Positions 20,134 to 28,700 of a DNA stretch of 28,700 bases are shown piece by piece. Source of the DNA: Pseudozyma flocculosa PF-1 (lineage: Eukaryota; Basidiomycota; Ustilaginomycetes; Ustilaginales; Ustilaginaceae); NCBI RefSeq assembly GCF_000417875.1, contig NW_006920871.1:1-28700 (forward strand). Direction: 5' to 3'. The notes beneath the pieces were generated by a model. That model was not told the origin of the DNA. It did not search any database and saw nothing but the letters and a program-made list of their open reading frames with translations. A program made the position numbers and the translations under genes. Every line of letters begins with the position of its first letter. The stretch's first letter is position 1.

Positions 20134-21505
20134 GAAGCGGTTTGGGCGCACTTTGGGTCGATGTCGTTCGGCGGCCTCTTGTGCCGGTCTCATGAAAGCG
20201 CCAGCGTCTTGCGACGGCGTTGCCTCGCGAAAAAAGCGACGTCCCTGTCGAAAGTCGAGAGACTCGACCCCCGATTCCGGACTGGAAGAACGCAAGCAGG
20301 TGCGCCGCCGACGACGATGCACCTTCTGTTGTCGCGGAGGGCAGCGTCCCGGCCTCGTGTGGTGCCTGCAGTACGTACCTCTGTAGCCGACCGGTACCTC
20401 GTGTCAGATCTTCGCACGCACGGGGGGGTCGCTAGGGGGTAAGAGCAGCTGATTGTTGCTGCTAAGCGTGCGTGCTTGCTTGCCGTTTGCTTGTGCCATC
20501 TCTCGACATGTCGTACGTGTCGATTCCGGATTGACGGTTGGGTGGCGTGGCGTGGTGTGGTGTAGCAGGCGGCCTCTGGGCTGCTCTGCTGGGTCGCCTG
20601 CCTGTGGCTCGGCGTTTGGCGTTGGCGGCGTCGGCGATGGATCCGCCCGTCGGCAGCCGGCGTAGGGGCCTGCTTCGGGAGTGGCCCGTCGGGTGGCCTG
20701 GAACGCCCCCGGCCTCTGCTGGGCTCTCTCTCCCTTGGCCTTCCTCCACACCGGCAAAGGCACGAGGGCGGGCGAGCAGGCAAACCTTTGTTGGCAGGCA
20801 GGCCCGCTTAGCCTTGAGCTTGGTGCGCTGGGCCTGCTGCTGGCCTGCTGGCCTGCTCGCCCGCCCTGCCCGCCTGTCTTTATGCCATCTTGGTTATTAG
20901 CCCTGGTGGCCATCAACTGGTGGGTGGCCCTGTCCTCTTCCCTCGACCGTCCATGGCCCTCATCTGCCACCTCCATCATCATGATGCAAACGGGGGTCTG
21001 AGCTCGTCGCTCGCCCGCACCACCACGCGCCCTCACAATACGCACCGGAGCGCGGCGCACAACGCACTCGAAGCCGCCCTGGCCGCCATTGTCAACCGCC
21101 GAGGTCCTGGCATTGCCTTCCGACTTCCCCGGCCCCTTTCGATTCCTCTCGACGTCTGCCTCGCCTTGCACGCCCTGCGAGGCCATCGACGGCCCCCGCG
21201 CCTGGCTCCCTCTCACGCGGCAACCTTTCATCTACCCAGCTTTGATCAGGGACGGTCGGCACAGCGCCCTTGACCACTACCGGGCTTGCTACGACACCTC
21301 TATCCAGCCTCGCCCATCGAAGGCTGTTCGAACGCCCGCCCGCCTGCTCCCCCGACTCTACGGACCCACGTCAGGTTCAGCGCAGTCTCGGCGGTGCTGC
21401 TGCTGCTACTTCTGCCCCTACCATCGCGGTCGGCACCTTGTGCTAGGCTTGGCTCGTAGTCTGGCACCAAGGCGTCGCCGAAACGGGGGGCCCCGCCTGG
21501 CCAGG

Positions 21506-21714
21506 ATGATGCCCTCGTTTCTCTATCCATCGACGCCTCAGGCATTCATCAAGCCATCGCTCCCTTCGCCCCCCGCGCGCAACGCATCTGGCTCCTCGAC
21601 CGCCGGCGCTTCGGCTGCCACCTCGCAGACGACCCTCGCCCAGCGCTTTCGCCGCGCCATCAAACACGACGACCTCGCCCTCGCCCAGCGCATCGCGAGC
21701 AGGGCATTTGAGCT

Positions 21715-21747
<33 letters not shown>

Positions 21748-23363
21748 CCAGCACCAGCACCAGCATCAACCCTGGCAGACCGACCAGCTTCAGCCGCGCC
21801 CATCCCCAGGCTTCGAGGCGCTCCAGCCAAGCGTCGGCCTCGTCCGCCCTCTGCCCTCCAAGCCTATCCCTCGAACCGCCACGTCGCGCCGGCCGCTGTC
21901 GGGCGGACACCCGTTCGACGTCCGCAACGTCCAGCATGCCGAGCTCGCCGGAAAGCGCACCAAGCTGCCCAACTACACGTACCGCCTGGGCGCCAGCCAC
22001 GAGAGCTCGCTCGACGATGGCCGCGACTCGAGCCTCGTCCTCGCCATCAAGAACAATGCCGACATTGAGCTCATCCGCTGGCTCATCGAGATGGGCCACG
22101 AGCAAAAGGGCCCCAGCAACGACATCTACGGCCACAATGTCCTCCACCTCGCCGCCCTCTACGACCGTGCCGACGTCATCTACGCCTATTCGACCTACAG
22201 CAGCATCTACGTCGCCGTCCCCATGTCGGAGCTCGTCGATCGCTGCAGCTTCCACGATCGACGCACCCCGCTCCACCTCGCCTGCATCAAGGGCCACGAG
22301 GACGTGGCGCGGCAGCTGCTCGACCTCGGCGCGACCATCGACGCGCCGGACCGCGAGGGCAACACGGCGCTCCACTGCGCCTCGGCGTGGGGCCACCTCT
22401 CGCTCGTCCAGCTCCTCATCGAGCGGGGCTGCTCGTTTGCCACCCAGAACCAGGACGGCTTCACCGCTGCCGACTTTGCCTTCACCCACAGCGTCAAGGC
22501 CGCCCTCGAGGCGTTCGGGCGCGCCCAGTTTGAAGCGCGCAAGCGGACGCGGCGAGGGCAGGCGGCTGCCAACGCCTCGTCGTCTGCAGCAGCCAGCGGC
22601 TCGGCCTCGGCTCCTGGGGCGGGACCGTCGGGATCCGCCTTCCGGCGAAGCCTCGACGACGACACCTACTTTGGGCGGCATGGCGGCAAGCCGCGCACCG
22701 AGTTCAAGCCTCCACCACTGCCGCTGGGCATCGACCAGGCGGTCAAGGGCGTCGTCTACAGCCCCAAGCCCATCGCGCCGCACTCTGCCACCCTGTCGGC
22801 ATTCGAAGGCCACGGCTACGGCCTCGACCAGGAAGAGGCGCTGAGCGGGAAGCTGTACGACGACTGGGACCCCGAACGTGTGAGTCCCGATCGGGATCGA
22901 AGCGCGGCGGGCCACGCCGAGGATGGACCATGCACGGATGATGCTGACGACGCAAAAGCCACCAATCCCTTTCCACTGATGCCGCGACGATGCAGACGTT
23001 TGCGCAACCCGGCCAGGACCTGCACGCGAGCAACCGCAACGGGACAACGTCGCCCCACCGTCCTCTGATGCTGGGCGCGGGCAACGACGCCTCGAGCTAC
23101 GTGCGCCCATCACTGGACCTGTACAGCGAGTACCTCGCCCATTCTGCGGCCGGGGCGCAGCGGGAAGCCTCCGATCGGGCATCAGAAGCCAGCAACGCGA
23201 GAGGGCCCATGTCGGCAGGCCCGACCTCGACGGGCCGCGTGATGCACAGCTTCTCGCCCAGGCCGTCGCTGCAGGAGGACCGGCAAAGGGCGCCGAGCGA
23301 CCTGTGGCGCGGTGGGCGCCGCAGTCCGCTGCCGCCGAGCCAATCGGATGGCGCCTTCCGGCC

Positions 23364-23394
<31 letters not shown>

Positions 23395-24033
23395 TGGCAC
23401 GTTGCGTCGCAGTCGCAGGGCGCGCGGCGGGGCAGTCCGAGTCCGAGCAACGGCGACAGCCCGAGGGCGGCCACCCGCCACCGCTTCGCCTCGTTGGCCG
23501 ACCACGTGCGCGGCAACAATGCGTCGGCCACATCGCTCTTCCGACGTGGGCCGTCGCCCAACCTCGAACGCCGCGGCACGCCACCGATCCCGACGCAAGG
23601 TCCAACGACGGCGGGCAAGCAGCGAGCAGCCAAGGGAAGCGCCAGCGGCGAGGCAGGAGCGACGTCTCCGCCAAGCCAGAGCGTCAACCTGTCGAGCTCG
23701 CTGCCGTCGTCCTCGGTGCTGGCAGCTGGTCCATCCAAGTCGCTACCGAAGAAACCACCGTCATCCGGGGCCGGCGGCAGCGGCAGCGGCGGTACCAAGG
23801 ACAAGGACAAGGACAAGGTCGTCCAGCAGCTGCTCGAATTTGCCGACGTGCCGACTAGGGTTTGGAGCCGGTCGCCTCTTCTCGCCGAAGCGGGCCCGTC
23901 CGGTGGCGCATCCACACGAAGCGGAGCCACGGTCTCGTCTCCCAAGCAGCACCACGGCGGCAAGGGCAAGGCTGCCGCCGCGACCAACGACAACGAGGCG
24001 GCCTTGCGGCACCAGCTCAAGATTCTTCTGTGA
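21506..24033 (+). CDS. Ankyrin-repeat protein with two polyQ tracts, Avo2-like architecture
   Basis: Two exons, 21506-22879 and 22996-24033, with a 116-base intron (GTGAGT...ATGCAG, branch-like GCTGAC near 22945); about 803 aa. The N-terminal helix (TLAQRFRRAIKHDDLALAQR, about 45-64) and ankyrin repeats (about 175-340) are clear: SSLVLAIKNNADIELIRWLI, NVLHLAALYDRADVIYAY, RTPLHLACIKGHEDVARQLL, NTALHCASAWGHLSLVQLLI and a final degenerate unit. The rest is disordered Ser/Pro/Gly/Gln sequence with polyQ at 71-80 and 582-591, a KDKDKDK run, and a basic segment RHRFASLADHVRG. N-terminal ankyrins followed by a long disordered tail with a late basic-Ser motif is the layout of Avo2, a TORC2 subunit. 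That identity is my inference and similarity beyond layout is modest. Two ATGs in tandem (21506, 21509) fit the start; the frame is open further upstream to 21089. Confidence 0.8.
21716..21745 (+). repeat. CAG x10 (polyQ), then CAC-CAG x3
   Basis: Pure CAG run coding for ten Gln, followed by a His-Gln alternation, inside exon 1 of the ankyrin-repeat gene before the ankyrin domain. Confidence 0.9.
23365..23394 (+). repeat. CAG x9 + CAA (second polyQ)
   Basis: Second ten-Gln tract of the ankyrin-repeat protein, in exon 2 within the disordered tail. Confidence 0.9.
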
Positions 24034-25992
24034 AGGGCGGACGATAGGCAGTTGAGTAGGAGCCCGCGGAGAGCACCGATGGCGGGCCGTCGGACGCCTC
24101 CTGGCCGCCGGCAGAGATCCGCTACCCTCGAGCAGGGGTCTCGCTGATGGGCTCGACTGCCTGCTTCGACCCTTATCGTTCTTTCGGTCACCCTGTTGCT
24201 CCGTATCTGGCTGCTCTGCCCTCCACCCTCAGCATCGCATCGCATCGCACCTAGCCTCGCCGGATCCCCTAGTGGGACGGCACCCTTCGCATGTCTACGC
24301 AATTTTAGAAAGCTCGACGGGACTGGCCTGCGGCTGCCCTCCGACGAGTATCGGCCGAGCGCTGTGCCTGTGGTTGCGAGAGTCGTGCGACAGCCAGGAG
24401 GGGGGAGGAGGGGCGACGCTCTGATGCCGCCGCCGCCGTCGCCGCTGCCGCTGCCCTTGATTGAACGGAAGCCGAGACCCTCCAGAGGCTAGTGGTTCGG
24501 AGCTGTCTCTGAGCCGCTGGTTGCTTGCCTGCTTGCTCGCAAGCTTGCACGTACGTCGAGACCGACCTCGCAAAAGTCTCCGGGCGACGCACGCGGCACG
24601 GGGAGCAGGCAGGCAGGGCGAGGAGGCGGGTGGGCGGGCAACCAGGCGGGGGGCTTTTCGCTGACTGGGAGGGTCCTCACCTGCACCTCTCGCCTCGCCC
24701 TGCCGCTCCGCTCCGTGGAAAACGACGAGGTGCAGAGAACGCCGTGCAAAATGCCGAGCGAGGCGGGGCTCCTGGCCCGGCCGGCCGTGCTTGCCTCCCC
24801 AGTCCCCTAGGCCTGTGTCGGAGCCTGCCGCGCACCACCGATACGCGCGCCTGCCTGGCCAGGCCACCCCAGGCCTAGCCCCACTCCCCGGCCCCTCTGC
24901 TGGTTCGGGATGTGCCGATACCTGAACCATTGTCGCCGTCGACCTGTCCCTGGCCTGACCTGGCCCGGCTCGGGATGGTGTCGAGCAAAGGAAAGCTGGA
25001 CCTGGCCTGCTGTCCGTGATCACCTTTGACTACGCTGCAATACCGTCCTGCTCAACGCCGGCTCAAGCTGAGACGCAAAGGCGGGGAGCGTTGACCGGAC
25101 CAAGTCAGCCGCTGGGCAGGAGCGACCGGCATTCTGAGCGGATACGCACGGTTGCGGGTCGAGGCAAAGGGGCTTCGACAATCGTCGCTCTCCGACTGGC
25201 TGGGCCTTTCGCCGTTTTGACTCTCGGCCTCGATCCTCTCTTCGCCCGTCGCCCCCTGCCTCCTCGCCCCCCCACCACTCGCCCTCTCACACTGAGCTTA
25301 CCCCCTGCCTCTTGCCTCTCCCTCGCGACCGCCGCGTTGCCTCGGCCTACCCACCAGCGCCGCAGGTCCAGATAGGGCGGATGCCATGATGGTCTGCGGG
25401 TCCACGATGCCCCACCGGCCCATCCGTTGATACAACATTGCGAGGGCGGGCTCGCTCGGAAAGGCCCCGCTTTTGGCCCGAACTTTGGCCCGCCCGTCCT
25501 TTGGCCCGGACAGTGGCCCGCCAGCCGGGCGGATGCCGATTCCCAGCTTCTTCGTCGGCCGACCTTTGCCTCGCCACGCCCCCTGTCCTCTGCCGCTCGC
25601 GAGGGGAGGAGAAAGGCCTGGCCTGGGATGAGGCTGGGAGGAAGCGACAGCAGGCTAGGGGTCGAGGGGCGTCTCGGTGACCGGACGGTCGTTCCCCTGC
25701 CTCCCGTCTCGCTCGCGCACTGGTATCACCGTGCTCACGGTATAAAGGTCGACCGACGCCATCGCCTCTCCCCGTCAGCGCCGCTCTGCCCCCTCCTAGC
25801 CAGCCCACAGCACATCACCCATCCACCCAGCCGCCTTCATCGACTGAAGAAGGCTTGTCCTCGCTGCCCGAAGCGACCTTTCGACCCTCGTAACCCCGAC
25901 GCCCTCGTCGCTGCATCCAAGAGTCTTGCCGCACTGAACGACCCGCCCAGCACTAGCTACCAAACCACCTGCCCAACGCGCTGCCGCCCACC
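24034..25992. other. Spacer and IDO promoter/leader
   Basis: About 2 kb with no supported gene. A GCATC x3 run followed by CCTAGCC (24232-24256) lies 200 bases beyond the ankyrin stop. CAGG/CCTGG-type repeats are dense at 24530-24660 and 24850-24990. A palindrome plus TATA box (25728-25746) defines the IDO core promoter, leaving a leader of roughly 220 bases that is rich in CCN triplets and pyrimidines up to the ATG at 25993. Confidence 0.55.
25728..25746 (+). promoter_or_regulatory. IDO core promoter: dyad ACCGTG-ct-CACGGT joined to TATAAA
   Basis: The perfect inverted repeat ACCGTG/CACGGT with a 2-base spacer occupies 25728-25741, and its last T is the first base of the TATAAA box at 25741-25746. 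Transcription would start near 25770, giving a leader of about 220 bases. A factor bound to the dyad would overlap the TATA site, so this is a plausible repressor or activator site; no factor can be named. Confidence 0.55.
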
Positions 25993-27853
25993 ATGCGGAC
26001 CACCATGCGTCTCGCCCCTCTCCGCCAGACGGCCTCCGCCGCCCGCCTGGCCCCGATGGTCGCCGTGCCCGCTGCCCGACGTGGCCTCGCCCAGGTCTCG
26101 GACGCCGCCGTCAAGACTGCCCGCGGCAAAGCCCCCGAGATCGAGCCCTACCTGCTCGAGGAGCTCGACGTCGTCAAGAGGGGCGACAAGAAGGCCATCG
26201 AGCAGCTGCCGCCCTTTGTCATTTCCCGCGAGCGCGGCTTCCTCCCTCGCCAGGTACGTGGCTCTCTCACGGCTTCGTCCGCTGATGGTAGGACCGCGCT
26301 GACCCCCCACACCCTTGCCGCGCCGACCTTGCCGCGTCCCTTTTCCCCCTTCGTAGGACCCCCTGGCGACGCTGCCTCCGGCGTTTGACAACCTCAGCTC
26401 GCTGCTGGACCGCATGACGATCCGCCAGCCCGCCGACGCCAACGGCGAGCGCAAGCCCGGCCTGCTGGCCAAGGGCGAGTTTGGCGACGCCGTGCTGTCG
26501 GAGCTCGACCCCGAGGGCGCCGAGGCCCGCGCCGTCGACCAGGCCATCGCGTCGGGCAACTCGCACCTGATCGCCGCCCTCTTCCGCGACTACTGCTTCA
26601 TGACCTCGGCCTACCTCCTCGAGCCCGTCGACATCGCCTTCCGCAAGACGGGCCTCTACGCCCGCGGACGCGACGTGCTGCCGCGCCAGCTGGCCGTGCC
26701 CCTCAAGAAGCTCGCCGACAAGCTGGGCCACTTCCCCTACATGGAGTACGCGTCGTCGTACGCGCTGCAAAACTACCGCGTCAAGGACCCCAACCACCAG
26801 GGCACGGCGGGCAAGTACAGCTTCGACAACATGGAGCTCATCCGCTCTTTCGAGGACGCCGCCGGCTCCGAGCGCGGCTTCATCCTTGTCCACGTCGAGA
26901 TGGTGTCGTACACGGGCCGCCTCGTGTCGGCCACCGAGGACGCGCTGCGCGCCGTCACCAACAACGACGCCCCGGCGCTCGAGGAGGCCTTTGAGCGCCT
27001 GCTGACGACGTACCGCAAGATCAACCTGTCGATGGACACCATGTGGGGCCGCTCGCTGCCCTCCGACTACCTCAAGTACCGCAGCTTCATCTTCGGCACG
27101 GGCCCCAAGAAGGGCGAGAACGGCATGTTCCCCGAGGGCGTCGTCTACGAGGGCGTCTCGGACGAGCCCCAGTTCTACCGCGGCGAGTCGGGCGCCAACG
27201 ACTCGATTGTCCCCACGGGCGACAACCTGCTCGAGATCACACGCCACATGCCCAACAACGACCTGACCAAGACGCTGCGCGACTTCCGCACGTACCGCCC
27301 CAAGAACCAGCGCGAGTTCCTCCAGCAGCTCGAGGGGCGCGCGACGCTGGCCGGCGTGCGCGACTTTGCCATGGAGACGAGCGGCAGCGCGCGCGCCAAG
27401 GCGCTCTACATCCTGCTCGTCGACCAGATCCGCGAGTTCCGCAACCGCCACTGGATGTTTACCAAGTCGTACATCATCGAGCGCAGCACCTACGACATTG
27501 CCACGGGCGGCAGCCCCATCCTCCAGTACCTGCCCAACAACCTGAGCACGGTGCTCAAGGTGCTCGACGAGTCGTACGCCGACTTTAGCGCCGACGACGA
27601 GCACACGCTCGGATCGCAGCAGGCCAGGTCCGGCAGCGCCATCTCCAACATCGAGCTGCTCGAGGCGGTGCGCTCGGCCGGCAAGCGCGCGGGCGCCCAG
27701 AGGCGCATGCTCGAGCGCGAGGTGTCGGAGCTGCTGGCGGCCAAAGAGAAGCGCGTCCAGAGCCTCGGCGGCGACGTCGAAAAGGGCCGCGGCATGCTCG
27801 GCGAGCACCGCGACACCGGTCGAGGCTGGGTCGGCAACGACGGCGTCGGATGA
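25993..27853 (+). CDS. BNA2: Indoleamine 2,3-dioxygenase (fungal type), likely mitochondrial
   Basis: Two exons, 25993-26253 and 26357-27853, with a 103-base intron (GTACGT...CGTAG, branch-like CTGAC near 26300); 585 aa. The enzyme oxidises L-tryptophan to N-formylkynurenine with a haem iron, the first step to kynurenine and NAD+. Family motifs: HFPYMEYASSYALQNYRV, HVEMVSYTG, LKYRSFIFGT (R329 near the substrate Arg of the family), GVVYEG, FYRGESGANDS (about 360-370), FRTYRPKNQREFL, then FRNRHWMFTKSYII with H452 as the expected proximal haem ligand, and ATGGSPILQYLPNNL (469 on). The first ~45 residues (MRTTMRLAPLRQTASAARLA onwards) are Arg/Ala-rich and acid-free to about residue 37, like a mitochondrial presequence; IDO is usually cytosolic. 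A charged ~100-residue tail follows the core. Codons end almost exclusively in C or G, suggesting strong expression. The symbol follows the yeast gene; the fungal IDO subtype is not resolved. Confidence 0.93.
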
Positions 27854-28700
27854 GCGTGCGTCGGTCCTTGTGGCGGCGTGAGCGCTCAACGCCGCCGTCA
27901 CAAGCCGGGGGATGGGCGAGGGGTGGCAGGGGTCGTCGTTGTCCGTCCAGAGGTGTGACTGCCGGAGACGGGGGCTCGCTCGTGCTCCAGGACACCTTCC
28001 CCTCGACGCTTCTCTCCCACTCCCCTCCCCATCCCCTCCCCATCCCCTCCCCATCCCCTCCCCCTCGTCTTTCCCTCCGCTCCATCGTCCTCCCTCTTCT
28101 CGCCTGTAGTCGCCCCTCCTATCGCCCGTGCCTCTCCCCCAACCCCTTTCGATGGCGGCTCTCGGCGAGAGAGGTCTCCCTTTTGTCTCGTCGTGGTCGC
28201 CGGCCCGAATCAAAATCCACCCTCTTCCCCCCTCTCTTTCCATGAGTCCGGTGCGGTCGCGACTGCGTGCAGGTCGGGCGGGGAGGTGGAAGTTGAGTTG
28301 GCCTAGCCCGGCCTAACCCCTCTCTCTCGCGCGGTAGAAAGGCCGCAACGCTCTCGGGCGGCGTGTGGAGAATTTCGGTGGATCGGGTACCGCGAGGGAA
28401 GGAAAGAAAAAATTCCAACGGGCCTGGCGCCGAGAGAAGGGCCGGGGGGCGAGAAAAAAAAAAACTGGCGGGCTGCCAAAAACGAGATGGGGCCGCCGCC
28501 TGCCCAAGAAGGGTCAAGGCGGGCAAGCGGGCAGCTCGGCGGGCAGGGCGAGCAGGCGGGCAGGCGAGCAGGCAGGCAGCTCCACACGGCCAGCAGGCCA
28601 GGCCCGACTCTGCTGCTGCTGCTGCGCTCGCTGCTCCATCGACCCAAACCATCAGCATCTTCTGCGGGCCCCTCTCTCCTACCTTTTGCTCGTCTGCCCC
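27854..28700. other. 3' flank of IDO and right-edge noncoding sequence
   Basis: No gene is supported. It contains a C-rich minisatellite (28022-28064), pyrimidine-rich sequence to about 28245, an A10 run (28455-28464), GGCAGGC/GCGGGC repeats (28500-28590) and a CTG x5 run (about 28610-28625). The CT-rich end near 28670 could be the leader of a gene beyond the right edge. Confidence 0.45.
28022..28064. repeat. C-rich minisatellite, 11-base unit x about 3.9
   Basis: The unit CCCCTCCCCAT is repeated at 28022, 28033 and 28044, with a last unit ending CCCCC, about 170 bases after the IDO stop. The minus strand carries eight runs of four or more G with 1-2 base loops, a strong G-quadruplex pattern. 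Confidence 0.85.

Larger units (their letters stand above)
18905..21505. other. Long divergent spacer between cyclophilin and ankyrin genes
   Basis: About 2.6 kb holding both promoters. Contents seen: the possible cyclophilin leader intron (18927-19117), a TATATA box fused to a 10-bp palindrome (19948-19962), CCAGG-type pentamers (20111-20133), many CCTGC/CTGGC repeats (20560-20880), and a leader before 21506. The minus-strand frame at 20404-21231 and plus-strand frames around 20048-20442 lack domains and have biased composition, so none is called. A plus-strand transcript starting near 19980 remains possible. Confidence 0.5.

Noticed and set aside
20404..21231. 275-codon minus-strand frame in the cyclophilin-ankyrin spacer
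   Set aside because: Gly/Arg/Ala/Pro-biased, crosses the repeat-rich zone, no motif and no convincing promoter.
21443..23674. 743-codon open frame on the minus strand opposite the ankyrin gene
   Set aside because: Mirror of the ankyrin coding strand; the CAG tract appears as poly-Leu and there is no recognisable domain.
26267..28243. 658-codon open frame on the minus strand opposite IDO
   Set aside because: It is the antisense shadow of IDO, whose codons nearly all end in C/G so the reverse frame lacks stops. Its composition is repetitive (Val/Leu/Ala/Arg/Glu) with no domain, while the plus strand has clear IDO motifs.
1..28700. tRNA, rRNA, CRISPR, transposon or biosynthetic cluster
   Set aside because: No tRNA B-box of usable quality, no rRNA-like sequence, no regularly spaced repeats, and no transposase, reverse transcriptase, PKS or NRPS signatures on either strand.

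Overview
The window looks like nuclear DNA of a filamentous or yeast-like basidiomycete, most plausibly a smut relative (Ustilaginomycotina). Base composition is very GC-rich. Genes have no intron or only one or two short ones with GTRNGT...YAG borders. Codon third positions are strongly C/G. The recognisable proteins are fungal: a fused para-aminobenzoate synthase, a Zn2Cys6 regulator, fungal-type indoleamine 2,3-dioxygenase and cyclophilin A. The lineage call rests on gene architecture and composition only; no species is claimed.

Layout, left to right: (1) the 5' part of an unrecognised minus-strand gene running off the left edge (1-282); (2) a 1.5 kb spacer with an AT-richer island, a TATA box and a possible tiny spliced gene; (3) a large plus-strand protein with a mitochondrial-type presequence and helical, PPR-like repeats (1764-5531); (4) a 2.8 kb spacer with short tandem repeats; (5) a plus-strand Zn2Cys6 transcription factor whose zinc cluster is split by an intron (8378-10039); (6) plus-strand PABA/ADC synthase, GATase and chorismate-binding domains fused, one intron (11473-14725); (7) a minus-strand single-pass membrane protein (15250-16633); (8) minus-strand cyclophilin A, three coding exons, with an alternative upstream start that adds a mitochondrial presequence (18166-18904); (9) a plus-strand ankyrin-repeat protein with two polyQ tracts, architecturally like the TORC2 subunit Avo2 (21506-24033); (10) plus-strand indoleamine 2,3-dioxygenase with a mitochondrial-looking N-terminus (25993-27853); (11) a C-rich minisatellite and noncoding sequence to the right edge.

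These are ordinary, separately transcribed eukaryotic housekeeping and regulatory genes, not an operon or biosynthetic cluster. Two feed cofactor synthesis (folate via PABA, NAD+ via kynurenine) and both draw on the chorismate/tryptophan branch, but nothing shows co-regulation. Three proteins (PPR-like, long-form cyclophilin, IDO) carry N-termini that look mitochondrial. Coding sequence fills only about half the window, so the spacers are long, and they are rich in short GC-rich tandem repeats. I did not find a convincing undescribed system. The best leads are the IDO with a presequence and a palindrome abutting its TATA box, the dual-start cyclophilin with a likely 5'UTR intron, and the Avo2-like ankyrin protein.
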